DNA from: CAVROP01 sp050012175
Lineage (GTDB): Bacteria; Acidobacteriota; Terriglobia; UBA7540
DNA length: 64,000 nt
Direction: 5' to 3'
Assembly (NCBI GenBank): GCA_050012175.1
Contig: JBEKHR010000003.1
Coordinates: forward strand, 1 to 64,000
How positions within the stretch are numbered: the stretch's first letter is position 1; every line of letters starts with the position of its first letter. Shown in pieces: positions 35,682-43,826 of this stretch. A program made the translations under genes and the position numbers. The notes below the pieces were generated by a model. The model was not told where the DNA came from. It searched no databases and saw only the letters and a program-made list of their open reading frames with translations.

Positions 35682-36385
35682 AGAAACGACGCGTCGGGCT
35701 CGCAGTCGTGTTGCTTCCCTTGTGTCTTCCTGTTTTTGCGACGGACAAGAAGGATTTATCGGAACGCTATAAGGGGAAGTACCTTGTTGTTCTCCGAGAG
35801 GGCTTGGCGGTGGGCATGTGCGCCGACCTTCCCGAGATCCCATTGGGTAACGCTCTTGATGTCATAATCACCGGCGAATCGGCCGAGTCTCACCCGCAAA
35901 CCGGCGTGTCCGCTGGCATGACTGGCTGCGGGGAGATTATCCCTGAGCCTTTACACAAGGGAGAGGTCGTCCTTGTTAGGTCCACCTGGTTTCGACGGCT
36001 AAGGGGGGGATACTTCACCATCACCGTCGAAAACCTTTCGGCTCACCAGGTGAAGCGGGGTGTAGGCGCCCGCGCACATCAGCACCTTAAGTACGGCAGG
36101 GCCAACTTGATCTTCGAGACGGACGAGGCGAAAGACTACGACTCCGTGGCTTCGCTCGTTGAGAAGTGGCTAAAGCCCTTCGATACACACGCTGCGGCTG
36201 CTCAATTCGGAAACACCGCCAAGGGCGTGTATGTGAGGGAAGTCAAGCTGGGCATGTCCTTCGCCGAGGTTGAAGCGGCTCTGGGACCGCCACAGACTCG
36301 CGTGGACCTGGGCGAAAAGGTCCTCTACAAGTACAAAGACATGACGGTTGAGTTTCACGACGGCAAGGTCACCGATGTGAAATGA
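35678..36385 (+). CDS. exported protein with C-terminal SmpA/OmlA-like motif, unknown function
   Basis: A 235-residue protein with a signal peptide (residues 1-21, ending PVFA). The middle is beta-rich with three cysteines. The C-terminal 40 residues, GMSFAEVEAALGPPQTRVDL followed by KVLYKYKDMTVEFHDGKVTDV, have the SmpA/OmlA-like hairpin seen in many acidobacterial exported proteins. A strong GGGGAGGAG precedes ATG 35678. The frame-shifted toxin ORF overlaps it by 4 bases, an artefact of the shift. Confidence 0.65.
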   Translation: MKKRRVGLAVVLLPLCLPVFATDKKDLSERYKGKYLVVLREGLAVGMCADLPEIPLGNALDVIITGESAESHPQTGVSAGMTGCGEIIPEPLHKGEVVLVRSTWFRRLRGGYFTITVENLSAHQVKRGVGARAHQHLKYGRANLIFETDEAKDYDSVASLVEKWLKPFDTHAAAAQFGNTAKGVYVREVKLGMSFAEVEAALGPPQTRVDLGEKVLYKYKDMTVEFHDGKVTDVK

Positions 36386-36435
36386 GGTTAAGGTGGCCTG
36401 GTCATTGATCGAGACCCTAGGGACACTGAGGGACT

Positions 36436-37332
36436 ATGATTGATCCCCAATTGAAAGGTAGAGTCGTTTGTATCACGGGTGGCAACAACCCGCAGGGAAT
36501 CGGCGCCGCAACCGCCAAAGCGTTCGCATCCCAGGGTGCAAGCGTGTTTATTCACTTTTTCCGGCAGGCATCCGCATTGTCTGACCAGGGAAAAGGCGAG
36601 GTCGAATCCGGCAGGCCCGGGGAAGCATTTTACCTTGATGCACAATTGAAGTCGGCCGAGGAGGTCGTACGGGCGATCCGGCGCGAGGGTGGACAGGCCG
36701 AGTCCTGGGAAGCTGATTTGGGTGAGCCATCCGCAATTCCTCAGCTTTTCGATCGCGTCGCGCAAGCGTTTGGGCCGGTGGAGGTGCTGATTAACAACGC
36801 GGCGCTTGACTTGCCCGACACCTTCATTCCCTCCAAGTCTTCGGCACAGGGTGATCGGAGTCTGGGTGGTTTGGGTTCTCCCATGGGTACGCTTACTGCG
36901 GAAAGCCATGACCGCCACTTCGCGGTGAATTGCCGTGCCCCGGCTTTAATGATGGCGGAATTCACCCGCCGTCACATCGCGCGCGGGGGGCAATGGGGGC
37001 GAATCGTTAATGTGAGCACCGACGGGGCGTCCGGATTCGCTGGCGAGATTTCTTATGGGGCCAGCAAGCATGCGCTGGAGTCGTACAGTCAGGCCGCCGC
37101 CCGCGAGCTCGCACCGTATGGGATTACGGTCAACGTGGTGTCGCTCGGGCCCATACAGACCGGTTGGATATCTCCAGAGTTGGAAGAGAAGGTCGTGCCC
37201 ACGATTCCACTGGGACGGCTGGGCTCCCCGGAGGATGTGGCCGATGTGATGGTGTTTCTAAGTTCCGAGCAAGCGCGCTGGCTCACGGGACAGTTGCTTT
37301 ACGTCGGCGGCGGCCACACAATGCCTCTCTAA
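36436..37332 (+). CDS. short-chain dehydrogenase/reductase
   Basis: A 298-residue SDR. The NAD(P)-binding start CITGGNNPQGIGAATAKAFA has the TGxxxGIG pattern, an NNAA-type motif follows (LINNAALD), and the catalytic YxxxK is in ISYGASKHALESYSQAAARELA, with the substrate-binding NVVSLGPIQTGW. The length and the C-terminal GGGHTMPL are like 3-oxoacyl-ACP reductase relatives. A longer loop (around residues 45-75) sits between the first two beta strands. Substrate unknown. Confidence 0.85.
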   Translation: MIDPQLKGRVVCITGGNNPQGIGAATAKAFASQGASVFIHFFRQASALSDQGKGEVESGRPGEAFYLDAQLKSAEEVVRAIRREGGQAESWEADLGEPSAIPQLFDRVAQAFGPVEVLINNAALDLPDTFIPSKSSAQGDRSLGGLGSPMGTLTAESHDRHFAVNCRAPALMMAEFTRRHIARGGQWGRIVNVSTDGASGFAGEISYGASKHALESYSQAAARELAPYGITVNVVSLGPIQTGWISPELEEKVVPTIPLGRLGSPEDVADVMVFLSSEQARWLTGQLLYVGGGHTMPL

Positions 37333-37365
37333 AGCGCTGTGGAAATTACCAAGGAGGCTACTAAG

Positions 37366-38397
37366 ATGGTAACGAAGACGACAAAGGCGGTGGCAAGACC
37401 CAAGCGTACAAAAGCTGAGATAGAAGAGGAGTTTTCGGCGATCCGTGAGGAGGTCGCGGCGACAAGGGAAACGACCGACAAGAAAACAGAGGAAACCTCA
37501 AAGCTACGCGAAACGGAAATCCGTCAAGCGGTTGAAGGGATTTCTGTGGAGGATGTGGTAAGGGGAATATCGGGTCTGGGCCTCGATCTTTCGAAGGCGC
37601 TCGCGGGCCTCTCGGAGAAACTTGTCCAGGAAGTGAATCGCCTCTCCTCCGCTCGTGAAGCGGTGGAATTGGAGAGGAAAGAAATCGACAGACTTCACAA
37701 GATCGACGTCGCGTGTACGGCGCTCGATCAACTTGTCCAGGACTATACGCGCAAGAAAGAGGAGTTGGAATCCGAAATCGCCGCCCATCACGCTGCGTGG
37801 GATGAGGAGCTAAAACGAACCGAGCGCGAGCGGAAGGAACAGGACGAGAACCTCAGGAAGCAGCGCCAGCGTGAAATTGACGAGTACGAGTACAAGAAGG
37901 CGCTGGAGCGCAAAAAGGCCCAGGACAAGTACGAAGAAGAGATGAAACTTCTGGAAAAGCAGAACCGGGAGAAGCAGGAAGCGCTCGAAAAAAGCTGGCA
38001 GCAGCGCGAGGCAGTCTTGAAAGAGCGGGAGGAGGAAGTTGCTCGTCTCAAGAGCGAATCAGAGGGTTTTCCCGGCCGGCTTGAAAAGGCGTGCGCACAG
38101 GCGGCGGCGGAGGCTACACGAGCCACAGCGCAAAGGTTTGAGCAGCAGATTCTCCTATTGAAGAAAGAGAGTGAAGCCGAAAAGCGGCTGGCCGAGCTTC
38201 AGATCAAGACGCTGGAAGATACCCTCTCGCGGCAGTCGGCACAGATGGCGGCGCTCCAGAAGCAGCTTGATGAAGCGAAGCAGCAAGTGCAGGAAATCGC
38301 AGTGAAGGCCATCGAGGGAGCGTCCGGGGCCAAGGCGCTCTCCCACATTAACCAGATCGCCATGGAGCAAGCCAAGCACCACGCGCCACAAGGGTAG
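37366..38397 (+). CDS. long coiled-coil protein, unknown function
   Basis: A 343-residue protein, almost entirely heptad-rich coiled coil: Glu, Lys, Gln and Arg make up most of residues 95-310, with no hydrophobic membrane segment and no signal peptide. The N-terminus is basic (MVTKTTKAVARPKRTKAEI) and the short C-terminus lacks coil. No ATPase motif is present, so it is not an SMC-type motor. I start at ATG 37366 behind AAGGAGG; a GTG at 37339 is an alternative. It follows the SDR gene by 33 bases in the same direction. Confidence 0.65.
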   Translation: MVTKTTKAVARPKRTKAEIEEEFSAIREEVAATRETTDKKTEETSKLRETEIRQAVEGISVEDVVRGISGLGLDLSKALAGLSEKLVQEVNRLSSAREAVELERKEIDRLHKIDVACTALDQLVQDYTRKKEELESEIAAHHAAWDEELKRTERERKEQDENLRKQRQREIDEYEYKKALERKKAQDKYEEEMKLLEKQNREKQEALEKSWQQREAVLKEREEEVARLKSESEGFPGRLEKACAQAAAEATRATAQRFEQQILLLKKESEAEKRLAELQIKTLEDTLSRQSAQMAALQKQLDEAKQQVQEIAVKAIEGASGAKALSHINQIAMEQAKHHAPQG

Positions 38398-38438
38398 AGG
38401 ATGGGCAGGCAACGCAAGGCCGTGAGGGGAGCCTTGCG

Positions 38439-39785
38439 CTACCTCGAGTTGAGCCAGTTCAACATGGCCTCAGACTGCGCCGTAGGGATTCCTTCCGCCC
38501 AGAGGCACTCGTCGCCTTTGCGGAGAAGGATGACCTGGCCGTTGGCTGCCGTGCCGATGAAGAGGTCTGTGGCAGAGCGCTTGTCGGGCGCGAGTTCGGG
38601 GTACTTGCGAGCGAGAATGGAATGGTAATCGCGGAAGAAGGCAAGAGCCACCTCAGAACTCGACCAGCGAGTTTGCGAAACCAGAGTGTATTCCTTACCT
38701 TCGTGTGTGCGTCCTGGACTGGGCCCGGCGGCAGCCCTTTCATAAAGTAAATAGCGGTCTGCGAGCCAGCACGTGGCCACCGACTTCGCCTCGTCCTCGG
38801 AAATCAGTTGGCCCAGCACCGCGTAGTAGCCCAGCTCACCCAGGATGTTCTCCGCCAGAAAATTCAGCCCAGGTATTCCTGCTAGAGGCGCCGGATGGGG
38901 TAGGGAGACCTTCGGCAGTTGTTGCTTTTCAAAGTATGCCTGCGGCTCGAAAATTTCCTTGGTGGTTTTGGGCGGATCGTTGAAGAGCGAGTTCAGCCTT
39001 CTCCAACCACCCTCCTGGAGCCCACGTTGCATGAAGCCCATGCCCTCGATATATGGAAAGAGGGCCTGGAGGCGAAAGAAGAAAGGCGCTCGGTTGAAGG
39101 CGGGGAACTCTTCGTATTGCTGGTGGATGACCTGCGCCATCAGCGGTTCGAGCGCGGGCATATCCTCCAATTTCATCGGCGCAATCACTTGCTGAATCAT
39201 GGCTGCGGTGGCGTGACCTTCCACCAAGGCCTGACGGGCGTTGGAGGCATCGTCATCCGGGCGGACGGCCTTAAGGAATTTCTCGAGGTCGAAGTTCTGG
39301 TCCTGAAGGGCGTGGGTCAGCTCGTGAGCCAATACGAAGCGCTGCATGTCCGGCTCGACCCAGTCGGCGATGAACATGGTCTTACGGTGCGGATCGTAAA
39401 AGCCGGCAGCCTGTTCGGTGTAGAAGCTGATGAGGAACTTCTCGAGATTGAAGTCCGGCGAGACAAGGCCGAAAGCCAGGAGCGTCGCTTCCTGGATGTG
39501 GATCTCCTGCGGCGTCATTTCCACGCGCAGGTTCTCCGCAAGGTACCTCTCGACTTCCGTCCGGCTGATGATCTGCTTCTTCAGCGATGACTTGATAGGG
39601 AGGCCGGTAAGTTCGCTCATCTGCTGGAGAGTCTTGTCGGCTTGGGCCAGAAGGTCCGGAGCACCTTGCCCAGCGGCCACAAACCGGGCAGTTGGCACTG
39701 CATAAGCCAGCAACAGGAAGGTGAGAGCGGCCAGCGTCTTCAACGTCGACCAACGTCTTTTCGTCCTTTCCCTGAGACAATTCAT
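38439..39785 (-). CDS. exported zincin-like protein of unknown substrate
   Basis: A 448-residue protein with an N-terminal export segment (hydrophobic, about 17-39). A HELTHALQDQ motif gives the HExxH zinc site, and EGHATAAMIQQV about 35 residues later supplies the third ligand Glu, a gluzincin layout. The rest is helical and includes ENILGELGYYAVLGQLI and VSQTRWSSSEVALAF. The start ATG 39785 is at the end of a spacer. A protease or an envelope assembly role is inferred from the zinc site only. Confidence 0.7.
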   Translation of the reverse strand: MNCLRERTKRRWSTLKTLAALTFLLLAYAVPTARFVAAGQGAPDLLAQADKTLQQMSELTGLPIKSSLKKQIISRTEVERYLAENLRVEMTPQEIHIQEATLLAFGLVSPDFNLEKFLISFYTEQAAGFYDPHRKTMFIADWVEPDMQRFVLAHELTHALQDQNFDLEKFLKAVRPDDDASNARQALVEGHATAAMIQQVIAPMKLEDMPALEPLMAQVIHQQYEEFPAFNRAPFFFRLQALFPYIEGMGFMQRGLQEGGWRRLNSLFNDPPKTTKEIFEPQAYFEKQQLPKVSLPHPAPLAGIPGLNFLAENILGELGYYAVLGQLISEDEAKSVATCWLADRYLLYERAAAGPSPGRTHEGKEYTLVSQTRWSSSEVALAFFRDYHSILARKYPELAPDKRSATDLFIGTAANGQVILLRKGDECLWAEGIPTAQSEAMLNWLNSR

Positions 39786-39847
39786 GATGTCTTGGTAACC
39801 TCCATAAGCCGCCGCACCGACGCCAGGGTGCTGTCCTAATTTGACTC

Positions 39848-39904
39848 GTAGCGCCGGCCTTCAGGCCGGCACTTCCCGACCCCGCCTTGCGGGGTCGGCG
39901 CTAC
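39848..39904. repeat. GTAGCGCCG palindrome
   Basis: GTAGCGCCG at the left and CGGCGCTAC at the right enclose two small inner hairpins (GCCGGCCTTCAGGCCGGC and CCCCGCCTTGCGGGG). A shorter relative is at about 8555-8580. Not coding. Confidence 0.65.
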
Positions 39905-39939
39905 GCTCAAGATGGGATACCTCCGACGCGAGGATTGGT

Positions 39940-39969
39940 TTGACCCTACCCCACTGAGAAGACTATCAT
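39940..39969 (+). promoter_or_regulatory. promoter of rnpB
   Basis: TTGACC (39940-39945), an 18-base spacer and TATCAT (39964-39969) lie just before the RNase P RNA, whose mature 5' end at about 39979 is near the start expected. Confidence 0.75.
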
Positions 39970-39978
39970 GAAACTTGC

Positions 39979-40421
39979 GCGAGCAGGCCGGGTGATCGCT
40001 GCCCCGCCTTAGCGGCCGCTTCGGCGGTCAAGCAGGGACGGGGGAGAGGAAAGTCCGAACTCCGCAGGGCAGTGTGCTCGCTAACGGCGAGGGTTGGGGG
40101 TGGATGTCCCACAGTGGGGGACCGTACGCCCCCCGCACGGAAAGTGCCACAGAAAATATACCGCCCCGATCTATCGGGGTAAGGGTGAAAAGGTGCGGTC
40201 CCGATAAATCGGGAATTAAAGTAAGAGCGCACCGCTCCGGTAGCGATACCGGGGGCATGGTAAACCCCACACGGAGCAAGACCAAATAGGGGAGGAGGGG
40301 CTGCCCGCTCCGTTACAACTCCCGGGTAGGTCGCTTGACCCCGCCAGTAATGCCGGGGCTAGATGAATGATCGCCGTCCCGCCTCGGCGGGAAACAGAAT
40401 TCGGCTTACAGGCTTGCTCGC
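39979..40421 (+). ncRNA. rnpB: RNase P RNA, bacterial class A
   Basis: The catalytic RNA that removes the 5' leader of tRNA precursors. The 5' end GCGAGCAGGCCGGGTGATCG and the 3' end GGCTTACAGGCTTGCTCGC pair as helix P1. The conserved core words GAGGAAAGTCCGAACTCC, CAGAAAATATACCGCC, AAGGGTGAAAAGGTGCGG and AGATGAATGATCG are all present. Three short palindromes lie inside it (40164-40179, 40200-40213 and 40378-40391), described under findings. The boundaries are set by the P1 helix only. Confidence 0.93.
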
Positions 40422-40615
40422 GGTAAGTACAGTCGAAAGTCGAGGGTCCAAATTCCAAGCTTGAAGGTCAAGGCCCGGCGGCCATGGGGTGACAGCCTTC
40501 CGGGCAGGGCCTGAGCCTTGGGTCGTCACACGCAGCGACAGCTTTCGAAACACCTCACTTTGCTTTTGGTGCTCGCGCCGGACATGGACAAACACCTGCC
40601 CACAGGAGGTTAACT

Positions 40616-41593
40616 ATGCAAGCCATCCGTTTTCACACCATTGGCAGCCCCGAAGTATTGAAGCTCGAAGAGGTTGAGAAACCCCGGCCGGGGGCAGGCG
40701 AAGCGCTGGTCCGAATCCATGTGGCGGGTGTCAACTTTGCCGACACGTTGCTTCGACGAGGCCGCTACGCGCGCCAACCCGAGTTTCCGGAAACGCCCGG
40801 GTTTGAGGCTTCCGGAGTTGTGGAAGAGGTCGGCGAGGGAGTCGCCGGGGCTTTCGTTGGCCGGAGGGTAGCTATCCTCGGCGGCCAGCATTGCTATGCG
40901 GAATATATAGTGGCGCCAGCCGGGCAGTTGATATTCCTGCCGGACCAACTCAGTTTTGAGGATGGAGCCGCGTTTCCGGTCCAATCGCTGACCGCCTATC
41001 ACATGCTTTACACTGCCGATCAAGTGAAGCCCGGCATGTCGGTGCTTGTTCATGCTGCTGCGGGCGGTGTGGGACTTCAGGCCATCCAGATGGCCAAGCA
41101 GGCCGGCGCGACAGTGTTTGGGACTACCTCAAGTGAAGAGAAAGCCAAGCTGGCCCGCGACATGGGCGCAGACGAAGTCATCCTCTACAACAAGGCGGAT
41201 TTTGCAGAGCGGATCAAAGAGCTGACCCATGACCGGGGCGTGGACTTGGTCCTTGATTCGGTAGGGAGAGCGACCTTTGCGGGAAGCTTGAAATGCCTGG
41301 CTCCTTTCGGCCACGTTATCCTTTACGGAGCCGCCAGTGGCCCTCCCGAACCCATCAATGTGTTTGGCACCCTCTTCGAAAGATCCCTCAAAGTGAGTGC
41401 CTTTTATCTTTACGCCGTCAACCAGCGCCCGGAAGAGGCGCGCGCAGGAATTCAGCGGGTGATGAATTGGATTGCCGATGACAAGCTGAAGATAGTGATT
41501 GGGTTGAAGTTGCCTCTCGCGCAAGCGGCTGAGGCCCACCGCAGAATGGAAGGGCGCGAGACAGTTGGCAAGATTCTACTAACGGTGGATTGA
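40616..41593 (+). CDS. quinone oxidoreductase, zinc-independent MDR family
   Basis: A 325-residue NAD(P)H-dependent oxidoreductase of the medium-chain family. It has the GroES-like N-terminal fold (VRIHVAGVNFADTLLRRGRY), no cysteine ligands for zinc, and the Rossmann cofactor site VLVHAAAGGVGLQAIQMAKQAGA. Closest in feature to quinone oxidoreductase (Qor). The ribosome binding site ACAGGAGG precedes ATG 40616. It is followed by aroA only 3 bases after its stop, so the two are probably cotranscribed. Confidence 0.88.
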   Translation: MQAIRFHTIGSPEVLKLEEVEKPRPGAGEALVRIHVAGVNFADTLLRRGRYARQPEFPETPGFEASGVVEEVGEGVAGAFVGRRVAILGGQHCYAEYIVAPAGQLIFLPDQLSFEDGAAFPVQSLTAYHMLYTADQVKPGMSVLVHAAAGGVGLQAIQMAKQAGATVFGTTSSEEKAKLARDMGADEVILYNKADFAERIKELTHDRGVDLVLDSVGRATFAGSLKCLAPFGHVILYGAASGPPEPINVFGTLFERSLKVSAFYLYAVNQRPEEARAGIQRVMNWIADDKLKIVIGLKLPLAQAAEAHRRMEGRETVGKILLTVD

Positions 41594-41596
41594 CGG

Positions 41597-42904
41597 GTGC
41601 GCGAGATGGGGCTGTTTGGTTCAAAGACGAAGAAGATCGAGCCTGCCAAGAGCCTTACGGGCACCGTTCAGTTTCCCGGTGATAAGTCCATCTCCCACCG
41701 CTATGCCATGCTGGGGGCGATTGCAGAGGGAGCGAGCGAGATTCACTTCTTCTCCACCAGCGCCGATTGTCAATCCACGCTTTCCTGTCTGAAGCAGCTT
41801 GGGGTGAAGATCGAGCGCAAGGACAATGTGGTGACGATTGAGGGCGCCGGTCTGGGCGGACTGCGGCCTGCCCCCGAACCTCTGGACGCCGGCAACTCAG
41901 GTTCGACGATGCGGATGTTGGCAGGCATTCTGGCCGGCCAACCGTTTCGTTCCGTGATGGTCGGCGATGCTTCGCTCTCCCGGCGGCCCATGAAGCGCGT
42001 CGCCGACCCGCTTTCGCGGATGGGAGCGCGGATCAAGTCCCAACAAGGTGGGCTGCCGCCCCTTGAAATCGAAGGCGGCGCGCTCCAGCCCATTCGTTAC
42101 GAAATGCCGGTGGCAAGCGCGCAAGTGAAATCGGCCATTCTCCTGGCGGGACTGTTCGCAGAGGGTGAGACCGAAGTAATCGAAAAGGTTCGGACACGGG
42201 ACCATACGGAGATCGCGCTGGAACAAATGGGGGCCGACATCGGACGGCATCAGCGGACCATTGCCGTGCGAGGCAGAGCGCACCTGGAAGGCAAGAAGTT
42301 CTATGTGCCGGGTGATTTTTCTTCGGCGGCGTTTTTCATCGTTGCGGGACTAGTCATGCCGCACTCAAACCTGATGCTTCATAACGTGGGCCTGAACCCG
42401 ACACGCACGGGCATTCTCGATGTCCTTGTGCCCATGGGCGGGCGGGTAAAGGTGGTCAATCTGGAAATGATGAATGGCGAACTGATCGGCGACCTCCACG
42501 TGGAGGCCAGCCAGTTGCGAGGAGGCGAAATCCCGGAGAGCGTGGTCCCCGCCCTCATTGATGAATTGCCCGTCCTGGCAGTCCTGGGGACACAGACGGA
42601 ACAAGGATTGACTTTCCGAGGGGCCGCGGAGTTGCGCGTGAAGGAAAGTGACCGCCTCGCAGCCGTGGCGGAAAATCTGAGGCGGATGGGCGCCGAAGTG
42701 GAGGAATTCCCGGATGGCCTGCGCGTTGCCGGGCGACAAACCCTGCGTGGCGCCGAGATTGATCCCCATGACGACCATCGGATTGCCATGGCTTTTGCTG
42801 TGGCGGGACTAATCGCGCAAGGGAACACGGCCATCAGGAAGTGCGGTTGCGTTGATATTTCCTTCCCCGATTTCTTTGATACGCTGGCCAAAGCAACGGA
42901 GTGA
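41597..42904 (+). CDS. aroA: 3-phosphoshikimate 1-carboxyvinyltransferase (EPSP synthase)
   Basis: It joins shikimate 3-phosphate and phosphoenolpyruvate in aromatic amino acid synthesis. Hallmarks are the start FPGDKSISHRYAMLGAIAEG, LDAGNSGSTMRMLAGIL and LRVKESDRLAAVAENLRRMGAEV, and the ending ISFPDFFDTL. The length of 435 residues is typical of bacterial AroA. The N-terminus begins with eight residues of unknown role (MREMGLFG); GTG 41597 or ATG 41606 are both possible. The stretch after it holds the 294-base MITE copy. Confidence 0.95.
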   Translation: MREMGLFGSKTKKIEPAKSLTGTVQFPGDKSISHRYAMLGAIAEGASEIHFFSTSADCQSTLSCLKQLGVKIERKDNVVTIEGAGLGGLRPAPEPLDAGNSGSTMRMLAGILAGQPFRSVMVGDASLSRRPMKRVADPLSRMGARIKSQQGGLPPLEIEGGALQPIRYEMPVASAQVKSAILLAGLFAEGETEVIEKVRTRDHTEIALEQMGADIGRHQRTIAVRGRAHLEGKKFYVPGDFSSAAFFIVAGLVMPHSNLMLHNVGLNPTRTGILDVLVPMGGRVKVVNLEMMNGELIGDLHVEASQLRGGEIPESVVPALIDELPVLAVLGTQTEQGLTFRGAAELRVKESDRLAAVAENLRRMGAEVEEFPDGLRVAGRQTLRGAEIDPHDDHRIAMAFAVAGLIAQGNTAIRKCGCVDISFPDFFDTLAKATE

Positions 42905-43297
42905 ACGAGATCGAGACACCACCCCAGAGGCGTTAACGTACCAGCTAGAGTTTAACCCGAATTCGAAAGTTGGGAGCCGCCGGTCGAGCCGAATCACTTG
43001 ATTAGAGGCCCGTTTGACGCAGATACCGCAGGAACAAAATGGCGCGGCATCGGGCGTAGGGGCATCCGCCGCGGCGGACGCTGTGCCCCTACAAGATGTA
43101 CGTCGCACCCACGCGAACTTCCGAATTCGGGTTGACGCAGATAGCGGAGGAACAAAATGGCGCGGCATCGGGCGTAGGGGCATCCGCCGCGGCGGACGCT
43201 GTGCCCCTACAAGGTGTACGTCGCACCCACGCGAACTTCCGAATTCGGGTTTAACGCACGTTAGTGGCCGCTCTTCCCTCCGTGTTATAATACCGCT
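42905..43297. other. 393-base spacer filled by MITE-like element B
   Basis: The element occupies 42956-43249. A TATAAT at 43286-43291, seven bases before the next ATG, may be a promoter of that gene; its -35 box is weak (TTAGTG at 43261-43266, spacer 19). Confidence 0.55.
42956..43249. mobile_element. MITE-like element B, copy 2 with internal 118-bp tandem duplication
   Basis: The ends are CCCGAATTCGAAAGTT and its inverted partner AACTTCCGAATTCGGG. TTTAA flanks it on both sides (42951-42955 and 43250-43254). Bases 43014-43131 are repeated as 43132-43249 almost without change. Relative to copy 1 the orientation is reversed. Confidence 0.82.
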
Positions 43298-43585
43298 ATG
43301 TCCGACAACATCGAATCGCGGATGAGCTTCATCATTGAGCAACAGGCCCAATTCACCGTGGGCATCCAATTGCTCAAAGAGCGGCAAGCCGATACGCAGC
43401 GCCTCGTTGATGCCGACAGGGAGATGATTCGCCAGTTGGTGGATGTAACGATGTCGCTCGCTGGGCACGCCCAAGGAACCGATCTACGCCTCCGCGAACT
43501 CGCGGAAGCTGGGATCCACACCGAACGCCGCTTGGACGCGCTGATCGATACCGTGGACAAGCTCGTGCGGCACAACGGCTTGTAG
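43298..43585 (+). CDS. small coiled-coil protein, unknown function
   Basis: A 95-residue protein with heptad patterns from about residue 5 to 90, no hydrophobic membrane segment and no cysteine. Its ATG follows TATAAT (43286-43291) by only six bases, so it may also be translated without a leader. Family not recognised by name. Confidence 0.6.
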   Translation: MSDNIESRMSFIIEQQAQFTVGIQLLKERQADTQRLVDADREMIRQLVDVTMSLAGHAQGTDLRLRELAEAGIHTERRLDALIDTVDKLVRHNGL

Positions 43586-43678
43586 GCTTCTGTACCAATA
43601 GTTTTCATCTTCTTCTCGCGCTGCGAAGATTTTCCCTGCTGTGCGTAGCGTCTCCGTGTGCTCCGTGGTCAGAAGAGC

Positions 43679-43786
43679 TTCAACACAGAGGTCACTGAGA
43701 GGCTCAGTGTGCTCCGTGTTAAAGCTTGAGAGGCACGGAGGACGCAGAGAACCTTGTTTTGGTTGCGGCCACGGGGCCGCGCTGTG
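43679..43786. repeat. CTCTGCGTCCTCCGTGCC-type repeat, copy 2 (inverted)
   Basis: The reverse complement of the sequence at 11187-11303, with GGCCACGGGGCCGCGCTGTG at the right end and a CTCCGTGTTAAAGCTTG word in the middle. Not coding. Confidence 0.7.
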
Positions 43787-43826
43787 CAACTGTGGGATTC
43801 GTTTGTGAATGAAGGCTGTGGTCCAG

